Assembly: GCA_964420405.1 (NCBI GenBank)
Contig: CAYQTL010000041.1
Coordinates: 1 to 38,687, forward strand
DNA length: 38,687 bases
Direction of reading: 5' to 3'
DNA from: CAYQTL01 sp964420405
Lineage (GTDB): Bacteria; Acidobacteriota; Thermoanaerobaculia; Thermoanaerobaculales; Sulfomarinibacteraceae
The position numbers and the translations under genes were made by a program. Shown here piece after piece: positions 31,787-38,687 of the stretch (position 1 is its first letter; each line of letters begins with the position of its first letter). Under the pieces are notes generated by a model. It was given only the letters and a program-made list of their open reading frames with translations, had not been told where the DNA came from and did no database searches.

Positions 31787-31849
31787 ATTGTACCGCCCGG
31801 ACCCCGGGTTGCGGGGCCCGCGCTCGGCAGCGTGCAGGCGTCGTACCAT
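31787..31849. promoter_or_regulatory. Divergent -10 hexamers of sodN and the PapD-like gene
   Basis: TACAAT on the minus strand (31792-31787) predicts a 13-nt leader for sodN containing GGAGGTG. TACCAT on the plus strand (31844-31849) predicts a 10-nt leader for the PapD-like gene containing GGAGG. No nickel-regulator operator is recognised. Confidence 0.45.
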
Positions 31850-31865
31850 TGGGCCCGGAGGTCCC

Positions 31866-32672
31866 GTGTACCGTCTGCCGCCTCCAGCACCCGTCCGCCG
31901 GTCCGGCGCCCGCCGGACGCTGGTGGCGTTCCTCGTCTCCGGGGCGGTGCTCGCGACCGCGGCGCCGGCAGTCGCGCAGCTGGCGGTGACGCCGCCGAGA
32001 CTGGAGCTCGGCCTGGCGGAGCTCGAGGCGGGTGCCGTCGTGCGCGTGGCGAACCTGTCCGAGCAGTCGCGAGCGGTGACGGTGTCGGTGCGCGGCTGGC
32101 TTCTCGACGCGACCGGGGAGGTCGTGCTGCTGCCGCCGGTCTCCGGCGGCCTCGAGAGCTGGCTCCGGTTCAACCCGGCCCGCTTCACCCTCGAGCCCGG
32201 CCGCCACCGGGCGGTGCGCCTCGCGGCGCGACCGTCGGAGCCGCCGCAGGCCGGCGAGCGCCGGGCGATGCTGCTCTTCGACCTCGACGAGGACCCCGGC
32301 CGGGGACTGGCCGCCGCGCGGTTCGGGGTCGCCGTCTACTGCGCCGTCGGAGAGGTGGAGCGCAGCGGGGTGGTCCGGGCGGTCCGCCGCGGGGCGGAGG
32401 CGTTCGAGGTCGAGGTTGCGGCCACCGGAACCGCCCACGTCCGACCGTCGGGGAGGTACGTCGTCCGTCCGGCGGGGGCGCCGGGTCGACCGACCGGGGA
32501 GCCGGTCGCCGAGGGTCCCCTGCCGGAGGCGCCGGTGCTGCCCGGCGCATCCCGGTGGCTCGCGCTCCCGGGCACCGGGAGCCTGGGTCCGGGCCGATGG
32601 CGCGTCGAGGTGCGGGGGCGGGTGGGGGAGTCGCCGGTCTCGACCGTGCTGATGCTCGAGTCGGACCGGTGA
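31866..32672 (+). CDS. Secreted PapD-like pilus-chaperone-type protein
   Basis: 268 aa with an Arg-rich N-terminus and a signal peptide (TLVAFLVSGAVLATAAPAVAQ). The mature part begins LAVTPPRLELGLAELEAGAVVRVANLSE and continues to WLRFNPARFTLEPGRHRAVRLAARP. This is the first immunoglobulin-like domain of periplasmic pilus chaperones (the phrase FTLEPGxxxxVR is typical). A second, more diverged domain follows from about residue 155. No usher or pilin gene is in the window, so it may serve another secreted fibre. The start GTG 31866 follows GGAGG. Confidence 0.78.
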   Translation: MYRLPPPAPVRRSGARRTLVAFLVSGAVLATAAPAVAQLAVTPPRLELGLAELEAGAVVRVANLSEQSRAVTVSVRGWLLDATGEVVLLPPVSGGLESWLRFNPARFTLEPGRHRAVRLAARPSEPPQAGERRAMLLFDLDEDPGRGLAAARFGVAVYCAVGEVERSGVVRAVRRGAEAFEVEVAATGTAHVRPSGRYVVRPAGAPGRPTGEPVAEGPLPEAPVLPGASRWLALPGTGSLGPGRWRVEVRGRVGESPVSTVLMLESDR

Positions 32673-32737
32673 GCCCGTCACCTCGCTGCTCGGCCGCCGG
32701 GGCACGCAGCGGAGGCCCGTTCTCGTTCAGAGGATCC

Positions 32738-32990
32738 GTAGCGCCGGCTTCCAGCCGGCAGGCGACGTGCCGAACCCCGTGTGTCGATCCGCGGGGGCCC
32801 TCGTAGCGCCGGCTTCCAGCCGGCAAGCGACGTNNNNNNNNNNNNNNNNNNNNNNNNNNNNNNNNNNNNNNNNNNNNNNNNNNNNNNNNNNNNNNNNNNN
32901 NNNNNNNNNNNNNNNNNNNNNNNNNNNNNNNNNAGCGCCGGCTTCCAGCCGGCAGGCGACGTGCCGAGCCCTGTGTGTCGATCCGCGGAA
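32738..32990 (+). repeat. 65-bp tandem repeat with GCCGGC palindrome, interrupted by the gap
   Basis: GTAGCG at 32738 and again at 32803 shows a 65-bp period; a third partial copy begins at 32934 after the gap. Each unit carries the palindrome GCCGGC, loop TTCCA, GCCGGC and a shared tail (GTGTGTCGATCCGCGG). The tails are alike between copies 1 and 3 (a few substitutions), so this is a tandem array, not a CRISPR. The assembly probably broke because of it. Confidence 0.85.
32834..32933. other. Assembly gap of 100 N
   Basis: Exactly 100 Ns, the default scaffold-gap length, lying inside a tandem repeat. True size and copy number are unknown. Confidence 0.98.
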
Positions 32991-33073
32991 GCCCGCAACG
33001 GCCTGCGAAGCCTGCCAGCTGGAAGCTGGCGGGGCCCGCGCTCGGGTTCACGGTGCCGAGGCGCTCGCCACCT

Positions 33074-33138
33074 CCCGTCATCCTGCGCGACCGGGGCGCC
33101 CTTCAGGGCACGGAGGGAGCCGAAGGACCTCCTCCGAG
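33074..33138 (+). repeat. Copy of the GAAGGACCTCC-type repeat
   Basis: CATCCTGCGCGACCGG followed by GGAGCCGAAGGACCTCC, matching the 159-210 copy with a few changes. A solitary copy. Confidence 0.65.
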
Positions 33139-33278
33139 CTCCGCGGGCCGGTCGCCCCCGCCTCCGATTTCGATCCGGAACCGGAGATCCTGCCGGTGTC
33201 ATCTGCCGGGGGCGCTGTCCCTTTCGGCTACGGTTGGGGACGTCCCTCCCGTGGATCCCGTCCAAACATCCGTGGAGG

Positions 33279-33671
33279 TCAGAGGGAGAGGTGGGCGGAG
33301 GAGCGGCCGGTCTGGCCGGAGGTCCAGACGCGGCCGGACCCGGCCGAGCTGAAGGCACGACCGTCGATCCACAGCACCGCGTCGCGGGCGAGGGCGCTTC
33401 GAGCCCGATCCGAGTCGTCTCCCACATCGTCGAGCAGCCGACGGAGCTGCATCGTGGCGTCGCCCCGTGCGTCGTCGGCCTCGCCGGGAGCCTCGCCGGT
33501 GACCGGAGCCGCGATCCCCTCGATCCGGATGGTGAAGCTGACGGTGGCTCCGGCGGCTTCGGCCGGCCCGGCGGCGACAAGAGAGCCCACGGTGGCGAGG
33601 ATCAGCACCAGGGTCCGCGCCACCGCGGATCGGATCGGGGAAGGGGGCACGGAGAGGGCGTGGGTCGTCAT
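33279..33671 (-). CDS. Small secreted protein of unknown function
   Basis: 130 aa; family not recognised. It has a signal peptide (ARTLVLILATVGSLVAAGPAEAAG) and a mature region of about 95 residues beginning with the strand ATVSFTIRIEGI. An acidic, Asp/Glu- and Arg-rich helix follows (GEADDARGDATMQLRRLLDDVGDD), and the end is VWTSGQTGRSSAHLSL. The VWTSG motif also occurs in the two paralogous secreted proteins at 36623 and 38068, which may be a distant link. The start is ATG 33671, with GGAG 7 nt upstream. A possible sigma-54 promoter lies 23-38 bp upstream, and the NtrC-type regulator gene is next, same strand. Confidence 0.7.
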   Translation of the reverse strand: MTTHALSVPPSPIRSAVARTLVLILATVGSLVAAGPAEAAGATVSFTIRIEGIAAPVTGEAPGEADDARGDATMQLRRLLDDVGDDSDRARSALARDAVLWIDGRAFSSAGSGRVWTSGQTGRSSAHLSL

Positions 33672-33693
33672 GGTCGGCTCCGGTGCAGGGAAC

Positions 33694-33709
33694 TGCACGA
33701 GCCGTGCCG
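33694..33709 (-). promoter_or_regulatory. Possible sigma-54 (-24/-12) promoter
   Basis: On the minus strand CGGCAC, 5 nt, GTGCA matches the TGGCAC-N5-TTGCA consensus with the invariant GG and GC spaced correctly; two positions differ. It is just upstream of the small secreted gene and downstream of the NtrC-type gene. Confidence 0.35.
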
Positions 33710-33738
33710 GCCGCGACGAATGTTGAAGTTACTGGAAA

Positions 33739-33789
33739 CACATCTGTTGCGATGTGGGATCTCGAGAGGAGAGTGTCCGGAATCCGGAC
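33739..33789. promoter_or_regulatory. Two inverted repeats, possible activator sites
   Basis: CACATC, 6 nt, GATGTG (33739-33756) and GTCCGG, AAT, CCGGAC (33775-33789) are perfect inverted repeats 30-95 bp upstream of the possible sigma-54 promoter, the range where NtrC-type activators bind. The second is 23 bp past the NtrC stop and could be a terminator, but has no T-run. Confidence 0.35.
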
Positions 33790-33811
33790 GCCGGACAGTG
33801 CCGTCTCCGAC

Positions 33812-35176
<1,365 letters not shown>

Positions 35177-35223
35177 CCGCGTTCGTTCCGGGTCGATCGT
35201 ACCGCAGAGCGGGCGGGATCATC

Positions 35224-35255
35224 GGGAACGGGATCGGGAATGGGATCTGGATCGG
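35224..35255 (+). repeat. Hexamer array between ntrC-type gene and hemB
   Basis: About five degenerate units (GGGAAC, GGGATC, GGGAAT, GGGATC, TGGATC) in the 131-bp divergent space. The -10 hexamers TACGAT (minus, 35196-35201) and TACGCT (plus, 35282-35287) stand on either side, so the array lies between two promoters. Confidence 0.8.
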
Positions 35256-35307
35256 AGGGGGAGGGGGCGGGGCGCGCGTGCTACGCTCGCGTGCCGGAGG
35301 ATACCCG

Positions 35308-36203
35308 ATGGACCCGCGAGAGATCACCTTCCCGATCCCGATCCGGCCGCGTCGCAATCGGCGGACCGCCGCGCTGCGCGGCCTCATGCGCGAGACCGAG
35401 CTGACGCCGGCCCACCTCATCTGGCCGCTGTTCGTCGTCGAGGGCGAGGGCGTGCGCCAGCCGATCGGCGCCATGCCCGGGGTCGACCGGCTCAGCGTCG
35501 ATCTGATCGTCGAGGAAGCGGTCGCGGCGCACCGCCTCGGCGTGCCGGCGGTCGCTCTCTTCCCGGCGCTGGAGGACCGGCTCAAGGACCGCGTCGCGAG
35601 CGAGTCCCTCAACCCCGACGGGCTGCTGCAGCGGACGGTGCGCGCGCTCAAGGACGCGGTGCCGGGGATGGCCGTGATCACCGACGTGGCGATGGACCCG
35701 TACTCGTCGGACGGTCACGACGGGCTGGTGGACGACGGCGAGATCCTCAACGACCCGACGCTGGAGATCCTGTCGCGGATGGCGGTCTCCCAGGCGGAGG
35801 CCGGCGCCGACCTGGTGGCGCCGTCGGACATGATGGACGGCCGTGTCGGAGCGATCCGCGAGGCCCTCGACGAGGCCGGTCACCAGCAGGTGGGGATCCT
35901 GGCCTACTCGGCCAAGTACGCCTCGGGCTTCTACGGGCCGTTCCGGGAGGCGCTCGACTCGGCGCCCCGCGGCGGCGACAAGAAGACCTACCAGATGGAT
36001 CCGGCCAACGTGCGCGAGGCGCTGCGCGAGGTGATGCTGGACGTGGAGGAAGGCGCCGACATCGTCATGGTCAAGCCGGGCCTGCCGTACCTCGACGTGA
36101 TCTCCGCCGTCGCCGAGATCGTCGAGGTGCCGGTCGCCGCCTACCAGGTCAGCGGCGAGTACGCCATGATCCAGGCGGTCGCCGCCAACGGCTGGATGGA
36201 CCG
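35308..36203 (+). CDS. hemB: Delta-aminolevulinic acid dehydratase (porphobilinogen synthase), 3' end in gap
   Basis: HemB joins two 5-aminolevulinate molecules into porphobilinogen, for heme, siroheme and cobalamin. The visible 298 residues include RRTAALRGLMRETELTP, DVAMDPYSSDGHDG and the Schiff-base lysines K203 (AYSAKYAS) and K256 (MVKPGLPYLD). The last 25-30 residues are missing: the sequence enters a 100-N gap right after AANGWMD, and 36304 onward is not HemB. The gap is of arbitrary length, so the gene is probably intact. The start is ATG 35308 with GGAGG. Residues 7-12 (TFPIPI) are encoded by TTCCCGATCCCGATC, the array sequence, inside the coding region. Confidence 0.95.
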
Positions 36204-36303
36204 NNNNNNNNNNNNNNNNNNNNNNNNNNNNNNNNNNNNNNNNNNNNNNNNNNNNNNNNNNNNNNNNNNNNNNNNNNNNNNNNNNNNNNNNNNNNNNNNN
36301 NNN
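36204..36303. other. Assembly gap of 100 N at the hemB 3' end
   Basis: Exactly 100 Ns, a scaffold join. It hides the C-terminal end of HemB and an unknown amount of intergenic sequence. Confidence 0.98.
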
Positions 36304-36622
36304 CGGGCCCGGGCCGTCGCCCCCGGCATCGGGTGTCCGTCGACCCCGCCGCAGGGCCCGCAGCGGGCCGATCCTCGCGTCTCCCCGCCGGACAGCGCGA
36401 TCGGAGCCAGCCGACATCCTCCGAACGCGGCGGTCGTCCGGGCGCCCGACGAAACTTGAATCAATAATCGTTCCGATTTTGCTACGTTGAGTCTCTCCAA
36501 AGGCCTTGCCTGAGATCGCTTCCGACGCTATTTTCAGTTACATATCCCGACAGGGAGTGGTGGTCCGGTCGTCGCCGCCGCTCTCGTCGATGTGACGACC
36601 GGGGGAGCAGTGAGGAGGTCTC
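36304..36622. other. 319-bp gene-free region before the secreted paralogues
   Basis: GC-rich to about 36450, then an AT-rich island (36450-36545) that stands out from the rest of the window and holds the promoter given separately. No gene is seen; the frame continuing from the gap (RARAVAPGIG) has no similarity. Confidence 0.6.
36506..36534 (+). promoter_or_regulatory. Sigma-70-type promoter of the first secreted paralogue
   Basis: TTGCCT (36506-36511), 17 bp, TATTTT (36529-36534), inside an AT-rich island. Predicted leader of about 80 nt to ATG 36623, with ribosome site GAGGAGG. Confidence 0.5.
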
Positions 36623-37656
36623 ATGAAGAGGCAGTCTCGTTCGTTCGTGTGGGTCGTGGTGGGGGTGGCGGTCCTGGCGGCGGGCTCGGCGGTGGCCGGC
36701 GAGACTCCCGGTGAGGAGTCCGCCGAGGCGGCCCTGTCGGCCGTCTCGATCGCGAGGATCGAGGTGGGCGTCGAGGCGAGGCTCCTCGATGCGGCGGTGT
36801 CCGAGGTCCAGCTCGACGTCTTCAATCTCGAGACCGACGCCCTGGTATGGACCAGCGGCCGCCTCGGCGGCAGCGCCGTCGTGTGGCCGACGGACGGCAC
36901 CGCGGGCGACCGCTTCCGGTTCTCGGTCAAGGGGTGGGACCGGCAGGGTGTGCTCGTGACCCACCAGGTGACCGTCAAGAGCCTCGCGCCGATCGTCGAC
37001 ATCACGTTCGACAACATCGCGGCGGGCACCGACTTCATGCCGGGGCCGGGCGAGATCGACCTGGACGGCGACGTCATCATCAACGCCACGGGGTATCCGG
37101 GGCTCGAGATCGAGTCGGGCACCACGACGGGTACCGTCCTCCGACTGGACGCCGCAGACCATGCCGCGACTTGGGACGCCCTGGAGATCGACATGGGCGC
37201 CGGTGGCGCGGCCACAGCGAACGCGATCGAGGTGCAGCGAGGGACGGGGGGGGTGTCACCACCGCCCAGGTCAACGCTGACGGCTCGGCGTGGTTCAAGG
37301 ACCAGGGCCGTCCGCTGCCCGCGTTCCTGCCGATCGCGTTCGGGGTCATCGCTACGGGCGGCTCGGTCGACAGCGGTTCAGGGAACTTCAGCTCGACGTG
37401 GGACGATGTCACGGAAAAATATGAGATCACCATCAACGGCGTAGACTACGTATTCGAGGAGTTCACTGTGGTCGTGACGGTGATCGACAGCAATCCGTTC
37501 TTCGTGGGCGTCACCGAGAACGGCGCGGCGATCGCCGTCCACATCAGGAATTCGAGCGGCACGCGTGTGCAGCAGAACTTCAGCTTCATCGTGTACCAGA
37601 ACCCCCAGGTGACGGACGCCGCGAACGGCGGCACCCCCGGGGACAGGGGCGAGTGA
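36623..37656 (+). CDS. Secreted repeat-domain protein with a poly-G frameshift
   Basis: It has a signal peptide (VWVVVGVAVLAAGSAVAG) and a mature domain with ALVWTSGRLGGSAVVWPTDG, FRFSVKGWDRQGVLVTHQ, EIDLDGDVIINATG and WDALEIDMG, shared with the gene at 38068. At 37246-37253 a run of eight G breaks the frame. Before it the protein reads AIEVQRGTGG; the coherent continuation VTTAQVNADGSAWFKDQ lies in another frame and runs to TGA 37656. One more G would restore a product of about 344 aa. Without it the first frame runs on to 37444 in low-similarity sequence. The 3' part (FEEFTVVVTVIDSNPFFVGVT) looks beta-rich. Function unknown. The start is ATG 36623 with GAGGAGG. Phase variation or a sequencing error are both possible. 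Confidence 0.75.
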
Positions 37657-37668
37657 CGCCAACCCCGG

Positions 37669-37690
37669 GCCGCGCGCCCCTTCGCGCGGC
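37669..37690 (+). terminator. Hairpin after the first secreted paralogue
   Basis: GCCGCGCG, loop CCCCTT, CGCGCGGC: a perfect 8-bp stem 12 bp past the stop codon. Confidence 0.6.
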
Positions 37691-37700
37691 AACCCGCTGA

Positions 37701-37728
37701 CGCGCCGGCGGGCCGACCCGCCGGCGCG
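37701..37728 (+). terminator. Second, stronger hairpin (12-bp stem)
   Basis: CGCGCCGGCGGG, loop CCGA, CCCGCCGGCGCG: a perfect 12-bp stem right after the first hairpin. The tandem arrangement suggests an efficient terminator, without a T-run. Confidence 0.65.
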
Positions 37729-37950
37729 CGGCCGTCAACGGGACCGGAGGAGGTGTGCCGGCCGCGAGTCCTTTCGCTGCATTCGACGAGTCCGGTCCGC
37801 CGACTGACGCAGTCCGTACCGCACTGATGACACGTGGGAATCGAACCGAGACGACGAGTACTCCGGCGGTGCCTGAGGAGCCGGGGTCCTGCAGCCGCCC
37901 CCGGGACGGCGCGGCGCGCAGCGCCGAGGCTCCGCTGTGACGTGGAGGGG

Positions 37951-37982
37951 TTGCAACTCTCATGAGACTGCGATACAGTCTC
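37951..37982 (+). promoter_or_regulatory. Promoter with operator-like inverted repeat for the second paralogue
   Basis: TTGCAA (37951-37956), 17 bp, TACAGT (37974-37979). A perfect inverted repeat, GAGACTG, 5 nt, CAGTCTC (37964-37982), overlaps the -10, as a repressor site would. The leader to ATG 38068 is about 80 nt. Confidence 0.5.
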
Positions 37983-38067
37983 CTTCTCAACAACTGACAG
38001 CGCCCTCGCCCGGTGGGGACGTCCCGCCTCCGTGGGGAGGCTTGCGCTCCAACGAGAGGGAGACAGC

Positions 38068-38687
38068 ATGCGATACCGGAGTGCTCGAGGTCTCGTGGTT
38101 GTGGCGGCGGTGTTCCTGGTGGCCGGAGCAGGAGTGGTCGTCGCGGAGCAGCGGGAGGGCGACAGCCCGGTGGAGGGCGACCGGCTCAGCGGCACCACCC
38201 TGGCGCGGGTGGACGCTGGGATCGAGATGCGGGTGCTCGACGACACCGTCGCGTCCATCCAGGCCGACGTGTACGACACTGCCACCGAGACGATGGTATG
38301 GACCAGCGGCCGGCTCAGCGGCAGCGCCACCGTGTGGCCCACCGACGCCGCCGGCGAGCGTCGTTACCGGTTCTCGGTCAAGGGGTGGGACCGCCAGGGC
38401 GCCCTCGTGACCCACCAGATCACGACCAAGGATCTGGTGGACATCGCGGACATCAGCTTCGACGCCATCCCCGCCGGGACCAAGATCCTGGGGCCGGACG
38501 AGATCGACCTCGACGGCAACGTGATCGTGAACGCGACCGGTGGTCCGGGCCTGGAGATCGAGGCGGGCTCCGCCAGCGGCACGGTCGTCCGCATCGATGC
38601 GCCGGGCCTCACCTCCACCTGGGACGCCCTCGAGATCGACATGTCGGGGGCCGATGACGGTGCCCAGGCGATCGAGATCCAGCGGGG
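38068..38687 (+). CDS. Secreted paralogue, cut by the window end
   Basis: The first 206 residues are visible. It has a signal peptide (VVVAAVFLVAGAGVVVA) and a mature region colinear with the protein at 36623: TMVWTSGRLSGSATVWPTD, YRFSVKGWDRQGALVTHQ, EIDLDGNVIVNATGG, TWDALEIDMSG and AIEIQRG. Long stretches of DNA are identical or nearly so (around 38295-38330 and 38370-38395), indicating a recent tandem duplication. The window ends at the point where the first copy has its poly-G tract. The start is ATG 38068 with GAGAGGGAG upstream. Unrecognised family; probably surface or periplasmic. Confidence 0.85.
   Translation, partial: MRYRSARGLVVVAAVFLVAGAGVVVAEQREGDSPVEGDRLSGTTLARVDAGIEMRVLDDTVASIQADVYDTATETMVWTSGRLSGSATVWPTDAAGERRYRFSVKGWDRQGALVTHQITTKDLVDIADISFDAIPAGTKILGPDEIDLDGNVIVNATGGPGLEIEAGSASGTVVRIDAPGLTSTWDALEIDMSGADDGAQAIEIQR

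Larger units (their letters stand above)
32673..33278. other. 606-bp gene-free region with repeats and a scaffold gap
   Basis: Contains a 65-bp tandem repeat family around a gap of 100 Ns, a diverged inverted copy of its palindrome at 33014-33030, and a copy of the GAAGGACCTCC-type repeat at 33074-33138. I see no gene; open frames crossing the gap are repeat translations. Confidence 0.7.
37657..38067. other. 411-bp space between the two secreted paralogues
   Basis: Holds the two hairpins and, near the right end, a promoter with an inverted repeat. The middle (37730-37950) has no recognisable gene or repeat. Confidence 0.5.

Noticed and set aside
32738..32990. CRISPR-like array (conserved block of about 30 bp alternating with about 35 bp)
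   Set aside because: The 'spacers' of copies 1 and 3 are nearly the same sequence, the repeat core is an ordinary palindrome, and no cas gene is in the window.
33775..33789. Inverted repeat as an intrinsic terminator of the NtrC-type gene
   Set aside because: The stem is only 6 bp without a T-run; an activator site is at least as likely, so it was listed as regulatory with low confidence.
36304..36459. Continuation of the hemB frame after the gap as the HemB C-terminus
   Set aside because: The residues after the gap do not resemble the HemB end, and the gap length is arbitrary, so the frame match is meaningless.

Overview
The window is a very GC-rich stretch of chromosome from an uncultured or draft-assembled bacterium, with two 100-base N gaps that mark scaffold joins. 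The gene set suggests a Gram-negative-type, aerobic or microaerobic heterotroph: a lipid A acyltransferase homologue, RND and MacB-like envelope pumps with periplasmic adaptors, lipoproteins, a periplasmic nickel superoxide dismutase and a pilus-chaperone-like protein. A Ser/Thr kinase fused to TolB-type beta-propeller repeats, together with three consecutive adaptors plus a MacB-like permease, is a style I associate with Acidobacteriota and relatives. That assignment is inference; no rRNA or tRNA is present to test it.

Layout. 1-2360: a threonine/serine dehydratase-type PLP enzyme behind a long hexanucleotide array, facing a trans-aconitate methyltransferase-like gene. 2593-5819: a compact polyphosphate-type locus. 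A CYTH-CHAD protein is translationally coupled to an orphan ParA/MinD ATPase; divergently, a stand-alone CYTH enzyme overlaps a single-domain response regulator. 5876-11004: FmdB-type zinc ribbon, membrane glycosyltransferase coupled to Hsp33, a bacterial MMACHC (CblC) homologue and a DUF1684 lipoprotein. 11210-16147: a four-gene operon with 4-base overlaps (three HlyD/MacA-like adaptors and one MacB-like permease without an ATPase). 16349-19323: CsbD and DUF3309 stress-type small proteins, a long RNase HII-like protein and an MDR oxidoreductase. 19643-28607: RND adaptor and pump, a CstA-type transporter and a kinase-TolB fusion. 28801-32672: two coupled membrane proteins, LpxL-type acyltransferase downstream of a signal-peptide-bearing NiSOD, and a divergent PapD-like protein. 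32673-38687: repeat-rich gap region, small secreted protein, NtrC-type regulator, gap-truncated hemB, and two tandem paralogous secreted proteins, one with a frameshift at an eight-G tract and the other cut by the window end.

The most striking non-coding signal is a dispersed family of 6-bp-period arrays (GGGATC/GGGAAC) in nearly every long intergenic space. The arrays fit the G-quadruplex consensus, carry a GATC in each GGGATC unit, and are often paired with a second hexamer family and with a recurring 9-mer CTGTCGCTG. Many genes have a TANNNT -10-like hexamer at a well-defined distance from their start, some apparently leaderless. Two genes (CYTH-CHAD and the kinase) have no ATG, GTG or TTG early enough for their conserved N-termini but do have a ribosome site followed by ATC.

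Functionally, the strongest candidate for an undescribed system is the CHAD-ParA pair. CHAD proteins bind polyphosphate granules and ParA ATPases position cargo, so the pair may distribute polyphosphate granules. The other genes look like independent small operons for envelope transport, redox and stress defence and cofactor metabolism.
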